From assembly GCA_963710175.1 (NCBI GenBank), contig CAVPZC010000001.1:1550001-1614000 (forward strand): a DNA stretch of 64,000 bases, written 5' to 3'. The DNA is from Phormidesmis sp963710175. Its GTDB lineage: Bacteria; Cyanobacteriota; Cyanobacteriia; Phormidesmidales; Phormidesmidaceae. The translations under genes were made by a program, and so were the position numbers. The notes under the pieces were generated by a model, which saw only the letters and a program-made list of their open reading frames with translations, made no database searches and was not told the origin of the DNA. Below, one piece after another: positions 52,231 to 60,732 of this stretch (positions are counted from its first letter, which is position 1; each line of letters begins with the position of its first letter).

Positions 52231-53538
52231 CTAGTGGTGGCTATGCTCCGCCGCCGCGTGAACAGGGGTCTTCTCGGGGTGATGCCCATTGGCGCCATGA
52301 GTATGACCGAGTTCACCGTGACTGTGACCGGCGTGGCCATTGGTGTCGTGGTTGTGCCCGGCGTGGTTGTGCCCAGCGTGGTTGTGCCCGCCGTGATTGT
52401 GCCCGGCGTGGTCGTGGGAATGAGCGTGACTGTGAGCAGCTAGGTCAGTGTCTCTTAGCTGCGGATTGACCGTCATTGGTTCAGCCTCTAAGAGTGCCTG
52501 AATCTGGCTGTCGGCCCAGTCTGCAACCATCTGCATAAAGTCAGGATGGTCATTGACACAGTCCATCTGTACGTAGGTGACTTCGGGGTGCTTGCGCCGC
52601 AGCTGATGAATGATGTGATCGACATCTAGCAGCGTCTCGTGGTTTTCGGTAGCAAAGCCAATCGGCATGAATACCAGAGAAGTCGCGCCCAGATCGATCA
52701 GGTTTTTGCCTGCTAGGGTGACGTTGGGCTGAGTCCACTCAATCAGCGGCGTGTCGTGGTTGAGCCAGCCGATGGAGATGAGCGGATACTTGTAAATCAG
52801 CTTTTCGCGGATTGCATCATAGAGCTTCTGGCTTTCGTCAATACCAGAGGTGAAGCCTTTGGCTTTGTGAGGGCAGCCGTGGTTCATTAGTACGATGCCG
52901 GTTTGCGAAGGCAAATGGGCGACTGCAAGCTGCTTTTCAATCTTTTCCTCGACCATATCAGCCAGCAGGCTGATGTAGCGATCGCGGTTATAAAAGGAAG
53001 GGATATAGCGAGTGCCTTTTAGCCAGTGTTCGCCAGTGCCTGCGAGCTTGGTCAGCGCATCGTTCACCTGCTCCACGGCGATACCGCTGGTGAAAATAGA
53101 ATCGACCACTAGCAGCGGGTAGATCAGCAGCTTGCTAAAGCCTTCTGCCTTAATCGTTTCGAGCACCTGTTCGGGTAGATGCGGCGCGCAGAAGTTAAAG
53201 GCTTTGAATACTTTGACGCGATCGCCCCAGCGCTGCTGCAAACACTTTTCTACGCCTGCTCGCTGCCCTTCAAAAATGGCGTTGTGAGGAGAGATAAACT
53301 GGTCGTGCTGATGGCTCCACTCGTGCAGATCAAAGGCGGCCAGCAGCTTAGCTAGCGGTGGATATATCCAGGTTGGCACGGGGGCAAATTTGGCCGTTAG
53401 CAGGTTCAGCGCTTGCTCATTGTAGTTGGCAAAGTCTTCGTAGCTTTCGACTTCGCCATAGCCCATCAGCAGGACGGCCACACGGTCGTCAGATGCGGCA
53501 GTCGAATCAGTTGGGCGCTGGGTTTGAATAGCAGTCAT
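52231..53538 (-). CDS. Ferrochelatase-like (class II chelatase) protein with a His-rich tail
   Basis: The 435-residue protein's first 350 residues form a HemH-like chelatase fold. The catalytic His is H220 in VLMNHGCPH, and Glu301 is in PIGFATENHETLLDVD, corresponding to the metal-insertion pair of ferrochelatase. The C-terminal 67 residues (369-435) contain 24 histidines in GHNH/HSH repeats, a likely Ni/Co/Zn/Fe store or metal delivery tail. The cyanobacterial HemH chlorophyll-binding CAB helix is absent. The 'NFCAPHLPEQVLETI' region replaces the usual ferrochelatase segment. The substrate (iron into porphyrin, or another metal and tetrapyrrole) is unsure. The adaptor gene follows after 87 bp. 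Confidence 0.8.
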   Translation of the reverse strand: MTAIQTQRPTDSTAASDDRVAVLLMGYGEVESYEDFANYNEQALNLLTAKFAPVPTWIYPPLAKLLAAFDLHEWSHQHDQFISPHNAIFEGQRAGVEKCLQQRWGDRVKVFKAFNFCAPHLPEQVLETIKAEGFSKLLIYPLLVVDSIFTSGIAVEQVNDALTKLAGTGEHWLKGTRYIPSFYNRDRYISLLADMVEEKIEKQLAVAHLPSQTGIVLMNHGCPHKAKGFTSGIDESQKLYDAIREKLIYKYPLISIGWLNHDTPLIEWTQPNVTLAGKNLIDLGATSLVFMPIGFATENHETLLDVDHIIHQLRRKHPEVTYVQMDCVNDHPDFMQMVADWADSQIQALLEAEPMTVNPQLRDTDLAAHSHAHSHDHAGHNHGGHNHAGHNHAGHNHDTNGHAGHSHGELGHTHGANGHHPEKTPVHAAAEHSHH

Positions 53539-53829
53539 ACAGTCGTCTCGATAGTTGTCTTGGTTTTAGGTCTAGCTAAAGTTTGTTATTTCGTTTTTTA
53601 TGCTGGCTTGCTGTTTTTGGCTTAATCGCTCTTGTTTAATGGCGGTTGCTTAATACGTATAGACTCATCGAAAATGATGGTAATTAAGGATTTTTACACT
53701 CAGACTGACGGTTAGAGGGCAAAAGTATAATAGCGCACTTAAAAGGTCGATGATATCGCTCGCGGGTAGAAGAAAATCTGTAGTTTTACTCGGGCGACCA
53801 ACCGTACAAACAAAGCTATCAATCTTGAT
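53539..53829. other. Intergenic region upstream of the chelatase-like gene
   Basis: This is 291 bp without a recognisable gene. It must include the promoter of the minus-strand chelatase-like gene; no consensus boxes were certain. Confidence 0.5.
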
Positions 53830-54170
53830 TGCAGAACCAATTATACAGCCATGGTAGAAAATTAACAGCGAGGCGAAAACCGCTTCTACAAGCGTTCAGA
53901 ACTTTTGAAGTCATCGCCCGCCTGCTAATCAGCGGTGAAGCGTATTCATTCCCGCAAGTCCCTTTCTGCCTGCAAGCAATAAATCCGTCAAACTTTACCG
54001 TTGTATCGCCAAAATTCTGGCATGCCCAGCGCCGCGTAGAGCCGCAGCTTATCGATATCGGTGTGCGTAATGTCAACCTCTACAGCTGGGTCAGGCAGCG
54101 GATCTTTCTCTCAATCGATATCGCGTCCGGCTACCAACGGCTGATTATTGACTGTAGTGAGCATCGTCAG
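53830..54170 (-). pseudogene. Decayed Uma2-family (DUF820) endonuclease-like gene
   Basis: On the minus strand one frame reads 'NNQPLVAGRDID*EKDPLPDP', then AVEVDITHTDIDKLRLYAAL, then 'GMPEFWRYNGKV*RIYCLQ'. This is the core of the Uma2 family (usually PDLAIEVDITS … YAALGVPEVWRY … L-x-IY). Three TGA stops interrupt the frame within about 65 codons, and the C-terminal part lies in other frames. Uma2 genes are very abundant in cyanobacteria, and decayed copies are common. The end abuts the 3' end of the Fe-S aldo/keto reductase gene. Confidence 0.8.
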
Positions 54171-54179
54171 GCTCAACGG

Positions 54180-55322
54180 CTATACATCTTCCCAGAGCCG
54201 TCTTCTGGGCTTTCCTCTCAGGCGCTGGTGGGTGTCTCGTAGCAGGGCAGGAATATCTAGCTGCTCGGGGCAGCGCGGCAGGCAGTCGCCGCAGTCAGTA
54301 CATCTGTCGCCCCGCCGCCCCGGAAACCAGTGCCCCGCTTTTTCAAACATGCCGTAGCGATACTGGCCAAAATCGCTCATGTCACAGGCTACCGCCAGGT
54401 TACGCAGCCGCAGCACTTCTGGAATGTTGATTACTTCGGGGCAGGGCAGACATTCGTGACATTGGGCGCAGCGATCACTTCCTAACGCCTCTCTCTGAGC
54501 GCGATCTAACCGTTCAATTGCCTGCCGCTCGGCGGTACTCAACGGTCCATCGTCAGCGGCTACTGTCAGCGGCCAGTCTAGCTCTGAAGGAACTGCTGGG
54601 CCAATACTGAGCGTAGTGATGCGTGGGTCACTCAGCAGCCAGCGGTAGTTTAGCAGCAGCGGATCAAAAGGGGCACACAGCGCTTTTAGCTTCTCAGGCG
54701 GAGTGTAGAGCATTCCGGCTTTGTCGGCTGGGGAAATGATAAAAACGCCCATATTTTGCTGGTGGGCCTGCTCTATTGCTGAGGCATTACGCTGAAAAAA
54801 ATAGCTGTAGTGCAAATTGACAAAAGAAAAAGCTTGAGTGGCGATCGCCGCTCGAATCACACCTAGCGGTCCGTGGGTCGAGAAGCCCAAATGCCGAATG
54901 CGACCGTCGGTTTGAGCGCGAGCGATCGCCGCCAGCATATGAACCTGCACCCACGCCAAATGAGCCGCTGTGTTAATGCCGTGAATCGCCAGACAGTCCA
55001 AATAGTCAACGCCCAGCCGAGCCAGCGACTCGTCTATCGCCCGATCAATTTGATCGCCTGTGAGGGTGGGGGTGAGCTTACTGGTAATTACCAGCCGGTC
55101 ACGCGCCTGAGCCGATAGAGCCTGGCCGATGTAGCGCTCGCTGTGGCCATAGGCAGGAGCCGTTTCTATGTGGTTGATGCCTTGCGCGATCGCTGCTGTC
55201 AGCACGTCATCAGCTGCCGCCGCTGACACAAATCGCATCGTGCCCAGCGAAAAGACAGACAGCCGCAGCTCAGTTTTGCCAAATCGGCGCTGGCGAGCCC
55301 TTTCCCTGGGAAAATCACGCAT
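54180..55322 (-). CDS. Aldo/keto reductase with C-terminal 4Fe-4S ferredoxin-like domain
   Basis: This 380-residue protein's N-terminal 270 residues form an AKR barrel: 'FGKTELRLSVFSLGTMRF', 'HIETAPAYGHSERYIG' with Asp replaced by Glu in this segment, Lys in 'VITSKLTP', and 'DCLAIHGIN'. The C-terminal part has cysteine clusters C-x2-C-x2-C-x2-C in 'CAQCHECLPCPE' and CTDCGDCLPRCPEQLDIP, so at least one and possibly two Fe-S clusters. This fusion is common in cyanobacteria and anaerobes, and its substrate is unknown. Its start is 9 bp from the stop end of the DUF151 gene, so the two genes on this strand are likely one operon. Confidence 0.92.
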   Translation of the reverse strand: MRDFPRERARQRRFGKTELRLSVFSLGTMRFVSAAAADDVLTAAIAQGINHIETAPAYGHSERYIGQALSAQARDRLVITSKLTPTLTGDQIDRAIDESLARLGVDYLDCLAIHGINTAAHLAWVQVHMLAAIARAQTDGRIRHLGFSTHGPLGVIRAAIATQAFSFVNLHYSYFFQRNASAIEQAHQQNMGVFIISPADKAGMLYTPPEKLKALCAPFDPLLLNYRWLLSDPRITTLSIGPAVPSELDWPLTVAADDGPLSTAERQAIERLDRAQREALGSDRCAQCHECLPCPEVINIPEVLRLRNLAVACDMSDFGQYRYGMFEKAGHWFPGRRGDRCTDCGDCLPRCPEQLDIPALLRDTHQRLRGKPRRRLWEDV

Positions 55323-55330
55323 TGGCCACT

Positions 55331-55822
55331 CTATATAGAATGGCCCCGCTCGGCAAAGTCGGCGGGGCTAATATCGGAGAGAAAGGCGTGAAAGGCTTCT
55401 TTTTCGGCGGCATCGGCAGCTTGGTCAACCGGCATGGCGGCATCTACCACCACCTCCTCCATTACCCAAATCGGCGCATTTACTCTCAGCGCTACCGAGA
55501 TAGCGTCGCTGGGGCGAGCATCTAGCTCCTTTTTTTTCTTGCCTCTGCCGACTGTCATCACCGCGTAAAAAGTGTTGTCTCGCAGGGCGTGAATGACTAC
55601 CCTTTGCAAAGTCATATCCCAGGCAGTGAGCAGGTTGACCAAAAGGTCGTGAGTCATGGGACGAATGGGGGTCTCCCCTTCTAGCACCGCATTAATAGCT
55701 CTGGCCTGCTCAGGGGAAATAAAAATAGGTAGCTGCCGCCGCTGCGAGCCGTCTCGCAGCAAAACGATTGGATTGCGACTTCCCGCATCGACCGCAATCC
55801 CAGCAACAGTCATCTCAATCAT
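55331..55822 (-). CDS. DUF151 bifunctional nuclease-family protein
   Basis: The protein has 163 residues. The DUF151 domain (about residues 1-125) shows 'GIAVDAGSRNPIVLLRD', 'LPIFISPEQARAINAVLEGE' and 'LDARPSDAISVALRVNAPIW'. Plant BBD proteins of the family have RNase and DNase activity; bacterial roles are not settled. A short UVR-like acidic tail follows. It is the first gene of the probable operon with the Fe-S aldo/keto reductase. Confidence 0.9.
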   Translation of the reverse strand: MIEMTVAGIAVDAGSRNPIVLLRDGSQRRQLPIFISPEQARAINAVLEGETPIRPMTHDLLVNLLTAWDMTLQRVVIHALRDNTFYAVMTVGRGKKKKELDARPSDAISVALRVNAPIWVMEEVVVDAAMPVDQAADAAEKEAFHAFLSDISPADFAERGHSI

Positions 55823-56180
55823 CGCCTAGCCCCTTAGATTCGCCAGAGAAACCCGCACTCACCAAATGCATACCCAGCAGAAACGTCACCTCATACGCTC
55901 AAAAGCCTTTAAACAATCTTACTTTCAGGTAACTTTAAATTCAGTATCTGTTAATTCAGCTAATTTGACGCTAGCTTAGCCGCGCTAAAATCGAAAAGGA
56001 GCTACTAGCTGCCGTGACAGCAGATAGAGCCACACAGCAGATTTTTATATAGTCTAGGCTAAAGCGATTCCGAGTAGAATTCAGCTTAAGATAAGAAATC
56101 TTTATCGAAACTTAGGACAGCTACAGCGCTGTCGGCTGGGCGCTGTCAGCCGGTTGAATGAAATGGGGCGGTAATTGCTT
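55823..56180. other. Divergent intergenic region DUF151/ribE
   Basis: This is 358 bp without a gene. One reasonable sigma-70-like pair on the plus strand is TTGACG (55965-55970) and TAAAAT (55986-55991), with a 15-bp spacer, about 190 bp upstream of ribE. No FMN riboswitch core (RFN element) is recognisable, so ribE appears not to be riboswitch-controlled here. Confidence 0.4.
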
Positions 56181-56870
56181 GTGTTTACAGGATTAGTTCA
56201 GAGCCTGGGCCAGCTACAGCACTTGGGCCCATATCAGCTCAAGATTCGCTGTCCCACTGCTAGCGATCCAATTTTGCAGGGGATCGCACTGGGCGACAGC
56301 ATCGCGGTTGATGGCGTTTGCCTGACGGTTGAAAAAATCCTCACGCAGGGCTTCATCGCTTCGGCCTCGCCTGAGACTTTAAACAAATCGACGCTGGGTA
56401 AGGTGCTAGACAATGGCAAAGTTAATCTAGAGCCTTCGCTGCGGGTCGGCAGTAAAATCGGCGGCCATTTTGTCACTGGCCATGTGGACGGTATCGGCCA
56501 GCTAGATCGCGCTGAGCGGGTGGCTAACGCTTGGGAGATTAGCTTCAGGCAAGTCAGCCCTCGGGTGGCTCGCTACATTGTTAATAAGGGCAGCGTGGCG
56601 GTCAACGGTATCAGCCTGACGGTAGCCGACTGTAGCCAGTCGGGTGACTGGTTTTCTGCCGCTGTGATCCCGGTTACCTACGCCGAGACTAACCTACAGT
56701 TCTTGAATCCTGGCGATTGGGTGAATCTGGAGGGCGATGTGCTGGGTAAGTACGTGAAAAAGTTTATGGGCGATCACACCCTCAGCCCCGATTCTCTAGA
56801 AGTGGGTACCCGCGAACCTTCAGAAGATCTGTCTATGGCATTTTTTGCAGAGCACGGCTATCTGTCTTGA
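56181..56870 (+). CDS. ribE: Riboflavin synthase alpha chain
   Basis: This 229-residue protein is built of two lumazine-binding barrels, each opening with a similar pattern (FTGLVQSLG at residue 2 and 'HFVTGHVDGIGQL' in the second). It dismutates two 6,7-dimethyl-8-ribityllumazines to riboflavin. Typical blocks are 'GDSIAVDGVCLTV', 'FIASASPETLNKS', 'SVAVNGISLTV' and 'VIPVTYAETNL'. GTG 56181 is chosen since it starts the family's usual MFTG sequence; a TTG two codons earlier (56175) is also in frame. The C-terminal 25 residues extend slightly beyond the common end. The gene stands alone. Confidence 0.95.
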   Translation: MFTGLVQSLGQLQHLGPYQLKIRCPTASDPILQGIALGDSIAVDGVCLTVEKILTQGFIASASPETLNKSTLGKVLDNGKVNLEPSLRVGSKIGGHFVTGHVDGIGQLDRAERVANAWEISFRQVSPRVARYIVNKGSVAVNGISLTVADCSQSGDWFSAAVIPVTYAETNLQFLNPGDWVNLEGDVLGKYVKKFMGDHTLSPDSLEVGTREPSEDLSMAFFAEHGYLS

Positions 56871-56871
56871 T

Positions 56872-56923
56872 TTTTGATCCAATCTCTCGACCCAATCTTT
56901 TGATCCAATCTCTCGACCCAATC
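56872..56923. repeat. Two perfect tandem copies of a 26-bp unit
   Basis: Units 56872-56897 and 56898-56923 (TTTTGATCCAATCTC…CCAATC) are identical, directly between the ends of convergent ribE and the pentapeptide gene. Each unit is itself two related 13-mers. The second unit ends at the stop end of the downstream gene. It is probably a slippage-type duplication. Confidence 0.85.
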
Positions 56924-57474
56924 TAAGGACAGTACAGCGTCTCGCGAGTGTCTCTACCTGTGACCGGGTTGGTGCCGCTAGCGACTTCGCACAGCATGTT
57001 GTTCACCCGAGGATCAAACAGCACGTCTGTAAAATCAGCACCTTCTATATCGGCTTCACGAAAGTTAGCGCTGATCACATAAGCGCCTTCTAAAACAGCA
57101 TCTTTGAGGTTTGCTTTGATCAGCGTCGCACCGTCTAAGGTCGCGCCCCGCAAATTGGCACCTTCTAAATTAGCCCGGTCGAGATGGGTCGTAAATAGCC
57201 GCACCCCCTGTAGGTTTGTGTGGCTCAAGTCTGCCTCTGTCAGGTCAGCTCTGGTGTAGTCGTTATCAGTGAGATCTTGCTCAGAAAAGTCCTGCTGCCG
57301 TAAGTTTTTGCGATCAAAATTGGTGGCATAGGCAGCTTGGCTATCGCCAATAGCGCCAATCGTTAGCCCTAATACCAGCATCAGGGTCGTCACGATTGGC
57401 CAGAGACGCCGTGCCTGAGCCAGGTGCCTTACTGCTGCCCAACTGCTTTTGAAAGCCTGCTGAATCTTTGTCAT
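56923..57474 (-). CDS. Lumenal/periplasmic pentapeptide-repeat protein
   Basis: The protein has 183 residues. An N-terminal hydrophobic segment with Ala-x-Ala (LWPIVTTLMLVLGLTIGAIG … SQAAYA) directs export. About 15 pentapeptide repeats then follow (A(D/N)Lxx pattern: 'DLTEADLSHTNLQG', 'ANLEGANLRGATLDGATL'), forming a right-handed quadrilateral helix. A C-terminal capping part has two Cys (LCEVASGTNPV … TLYCP). This layout resembles thylakoid lumen proteins such as plant TL17. The function is unknown. It is convergent with ribE. Confidence 0.88.
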   Translation of the reverse strand: MTKIQQAFKSSWAAVRHLAQARRLWPIVTTLMLVLGLTIGAIGDSQAAYATNFDRKNLRQQDFSEQDLTDNDYTRADLTEADLSHTNLQGVRLFTTHLDRANLEGANLRGATLDGATLIKANLKDAVLEGAYVISANFREADIEGADFTDVLFDPRVNNMLCEVASGTNPVTGRDTRETLYCP

Positions 57475-57557
57475 CTGCTGCCTGTGCTACTTAACCGTAA
57501 AGTCAATCCTACCGAAGAAGGGGAATCGCTTATCGATTATTCGGCAGATACTTAACC

Positions 57558-59234
57558 TTACGAAAGATAGTTGAAAAACGGCTTGCCTAGCTCCTGTAGG
57601 CGGTTAAGGATAGGCCGCTGCACATTTAGGAAAGTGCGAGCGCAGTTGCGGCCCGGCATCCCGGAGATAGCACCGCCAGGATGGGTACCCGCCCCAGTTA
57701 AAAAGAGCCCATCGATAGGTGTTGTGTAGTTGGCAATTTCTGGCAGCGGGCGGAAAAATACCATCTGGTCGAGTGTCATATCGACATGGTAGTAGTTGCC
57801 TTTGTAAGCGCCAAGGCGATCGCCCAGCTCAGCCGGACTCTCTACATTCCTGGCAATAATCGACTGCTTGATGTTCGGCGCATAGTCTGCAAACTTATCT
57901 ATGACCCGATCAGCCACTTTATTCTTCAGCTCATCGGTCCAGCCAGTGCCTGCATAGCCTGTTCCCTCAGCGCCATTGATCTGATACGGCGCAAAAAATT
58001 CTACCCAAAGCGTATGCTTGCCCTCAGGAGCCATACTCGGATCGCGCATAGTGGGCACTACCGCATAAAAGGAAGGATCGTCGAGCGGAATATTGCCGAT
58101 GGCAGGCTCCTGGTGAGCAATCTCAACCTGCCGCACCGAGTCGGCAATTAGCACAGAGCCAATCAAATACTCATCTCTGTGATTGTGATGCTCAAAGCGC
58201 GGCGCTTCTGAAAGGGCACAGTCAATCCTTAAGATGGTTTCGTTGTTGTTGACAATCCTTCTGTCTAAGCGCTCTCTTAGATCTTTATCGACAGCGGCCA
58301 CATCACCTGCCTCCATCAGCTGCAAAAACACTCGCTTGGCGTCGATATTAGAAATTACACCCAGCTTGGCCCGGTACTCTGTGCCACCTTCTACTTCAAC
58401 GCCAACAGCGCGTTTGTTGTCAATCAGTACCCGCTTCACGTTTTGATCTGTCAGGACAACACCGCCTTTAGCTTTCACCAGGTTTAAAAGGGACTGTACC
58501 AGCGCCCCGGTGCCGCCTCGTGGTCTGGCCATACCCGGATTGTGCCGCATCGACATCATCATGCCGCCTACTGAAATGGTCTTTTGCGAAGGGGGCGCGC
58601 CAAATTCGGAGGCCAGCCGGGCTAGCGGCGCTCTGATAAACTCCGAATCAAAATATTCCTCTAACAGGTCTTTTGGGCTAGTTAGCATCGTTCGAATCAG
58701 GTCGAGCGACTTGTGAGGTCCGCCTAAGATGCTTAGCAGGTTTTGAATGCTCTTAACGTCGTAGTTGCCCAAAATATCGAAAATGGCCTGAGGCGGCGCG
58801 TTGAATACGGGCTGAATTGCTTTGGTAAAGCGCTGCCAAAAGTCAATGAATTCTTCGTACTTTTCGGCGTCGCGACGGTTAAACTGGGCAATTTCTGCGC
58901 AGGTCTTTTCGAGTGAGCGGTGAGATAAAAAATATTTGCCGTCAGGGTGCGGGCAGAACACGGTGGGGTCGCAAAACAGGTATTCTAAGCCGTATTTCTC
59001 CAGCTCTAGCTCTTCGACGACAGGGCCCAAATGAATAAATTCGTGGTCAATTGCGCAGCGGTTGAACTTAAATCCGGGAGCTGCTTCCGGCAAGGTTTCT
59101 TCAGTCGTGGCCGCACCCCCTGGAATAGAGCGCTTTTCGAGCAGGGCGACACTGTAGCCCGCCTTTAGTAAGTAAGCAGCGCAGACCAGGCCGTTGTGCC
59201 CGGCCCCAATAATAACAACGTCGTAAGTTTGCAT
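57558..59234 (-). CDS. crtO: CrtO-type carotenoid ketolase / phytoene desaturase family protein
   Basis: This 558-residue FAD enzyme has the dinucleotide motif VVIIGAGHNGLVCAAYLLKA at residues 6-25, followed by 'LLEKRSIPGGAATTEE'. The C-terminal carotenoid-enzyme signature is 'GLFLTGAGTHPGGAISGMPG'. Sequence character and length match cyanobacterial CrtO (for example Synechocystis Slr0088), a beta-carotene monoketolase that makes echinenone. Other uses within the family are possible. ATG 59234 has AGGAAG upstream. It may respond to light stress, but no regulatory sequence was identified. Confidence 0.85.
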   Translation of the reverse strand: MQTYDVVIIGAGHNGLVCAAYLLKAGYSVALLEKRSIPGGAATTEETLPEAAPGFKFNRCAIDHEFIHLGPVVEELELEKYGLEYLFCDPTVFCPHPDGKYFLSHRSLEKTCAEIAQFNRRDAEKYEEFIDFWQRFTKAIQPVFNAPPQAIFDILGNYDVKSIQNLLSILGGPHKSLDLIRTMLTSPKDLLEEYFDSEFIRAPLARLASEFGAPPSQKTISVGGMMMSMRHNPGMARPRGGTGALVQSLLNLVKAKGGVVLTDQNVKRVLIDNKRAVGVEVEGGTEYRAKLGVISNIDAKRVFLQLMEAGDVAAVDKDLRERLDRRIVNNNETILRIDCALSEAPRFEHHNHRDEYLIGSVLIADSVRQVEIAHQEPAIGNIPLDDPSFYAVVPTMRDPSMAPEGKHTLWVEFFAPYQINGAEGTGYAGTGWTDELKNKVADRVIDKFADYAPNIKQSIIARNVESPAELGDRLGAYKGNYYHVDMTLDQMVFFRPLPEIANYTTPIDGLFLTGAGTHPGGAISGMPGRNCARTFLNVQRPILNRLQELGKPFFNYLS

Positions 59235-59421
59235 GGCGAAGGCTTCCTGAGAATGGAGAAAAGTAAGCTGACAGCTGCTTATTCTTTCTTAGCAAAAGCT
59301 TTTCACCGAGCAGTCCGTCGCAGTACATATATGCTGCGAACGCTACGAACCGTTAGATAGTAATAGTTTTACCTGCTGCTGCTGCTGGCGATGCGATGGA
59401 GGCTGGTCATCCGTTTGATAC

Positions 59422-60429
59422 TCAGCTGTGGCTTTCATCGAGCTGGATGTCGCGCTGGGAGCGATCATGCACCTTGCCATTTCCCATACTCAGCCCGCTG
59501 CTCAGTTCGCTGGTGCTGGGCGACTGACGAGGACCGCTGACCGGGTAAATAATATTGAATTGATTGAAGTCGATGATGCGCCTGCCGTGTGAGCCGGTGA
59601 GCAAAATGTCGGCAAAGCGGTAGTCCCAATAGACATCCTCAGCCTTGAAGGTGTGGCGAGCGTGAATGGTCTGGGCCAGGGTTTCATCTAAACCCGTAAG
59701 CGTGACAATGATTTCAGCGCGATCACGCTGTAGCGTCTCTACCGTATCGCCATCTAGCAGTCCGCCCGGCATAATCTGATGCATGGCCGTCCACGATAAG
59801 CTGAAGACCGGGGTGTGCGATCGCGTCAGCGGAACGTCGTGAAATCGCCGCATAAAATCGCCCTCAATACTGTACTCATCGCGCACTAGCGTCACCCACA
59901 GCTGAGCTTCTAGGATGTAGTTTTTACGCTTATTGGCCGTGCGAAACATCAGCGTTGGCACGCCATTAAAAGGCGCAACTACGGCCACATCGCTAAAGAG
60001 AATGCGCGCTGTTGGCAGAGAAAACCGCGCGAACACGAGCCCCGTTGTCGTCGCAATAAAAAACAGGCTCACCAGCGCCTCGACGACGACCAGTGAATGT
60101 GCGTACAGATTGGTGGGATACATTGCACCATAGCCAATGGAGGCCATGGTTTGCACGCTAAAGAAAAACAGCTCTAGAAAATACTCGGGCTCATTCTCGC
60201 CGACGGTGGCAATACCGCCCCCCAGGCTATAGGCTAGGGCAAATAGCGCGTTTACCAGCAAATAGAGGACGCAAGTGAGGCTGACAAAAGCTGGCCACGG
60301 CATCGTCAGCAGCAGATGGTACACATCATCCCAGTAGGAATGCGGATCGCCGATCCGCTCGATTTCTGGATAGGCGCGATCGCCAATAAAAAAGCGTTTT
60401 GAGGCGCGTCGAAGCTGAGGCCGAAACAT
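59422..60429 (-). CDS. KirBac-type inward-rectifier potassium channel
   Basis: This 335-residue channel subunit has a slide helix (DDVYHLLLTMPWPAF), TM1 at about 45-69 and a pore helix. The selectivity filter is SIGYG (97-101) in MASIGYGAMYP, with TM2 at about 107-130. A long C-terminal immunoglobulin-like IRK domain (about 140-300) has 'LMFRTANKRKNYILEAQLWV' and 'WDYRFADILL'. A tetramer in the plasma membrane would conduct K+. ATG 60429 is chosen with AGGAGA 4 bp upstream; an in-frame start at 60459 would add ten residues. The last 35 residues are Ser-rich and likely disordered. Confidence 0.93.
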   Translation of the reverse strand: MFRPQLRRASKRFFIGDRAYPEIERIGDPHSYWDDVYHLLLTMPWPAFVSLTCVLYLLVNALFALAYSLGGGIATVGENEPEYFLELFFFSVQTMASIGYGAMYPTNLYAHSLVVVEALVSLFFIATTTGLVFARFSLPTARILFSDVAVVAPFNGVPTLMFRTANKRKNYILEAQLWVTLVRDEYSIEGDFMRRFHDVPLTRSHTPVFSLSWTAMHQIMPGGLLDGDTVETLQRDRAEIIVTLTGLDETLAQTIHARHTFKAEDVYWDYRFADILLTGSHGRRIIDFNQFNIIYPVSGPRQSPSTSELSSGLSMGNGKVHDRSQRDIQLDESHS

Positions 60430-60732
60430 GGTCTCTCCTGAAGCAGATGCGTTAAGCAAAAAAATACTGCGAGATTAGCCCTTAAATGTGCCAATCTCCA
60501 TAAGCTGGCTAGCAAAGTCAGGTTGCTGTCAAAGTTACTGTATTCGACTGCACCCTTTGAGGCTACTGGCAAAGCCACAGCTCACTCTAAAGATAGCAAC
60601 TGCACCCAACTTGTTGCAGACAGGTCGTGCTTTGGAGCCAACTTCAGTAACTGTACTGGCATAGGGTGTCTATAGTTTGTTGCGCAATATGGGTGATAAT
60701 GACTAAAATTCCTCTGGAGGCTTGTAGTCACT

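Noticed and set aside
53830..54170. TGA recoding in the Uma2 frame
   Set aside because: The stops fall at positions that are usually Leu or variable, and the rest of the frame is also shifted. Simple decay explains it better.
55823..56180. Possible FMN riboswitch ahead of ribE
   Set aside because: None of the conserved RFN helices or their core sequence could be found.
59360..59372. GTA-N7-TAC upstream of crtO, resembling an NtcA box
   Set aside because: The spacer is 7 rather than 8, so the two half-sites are out of register.
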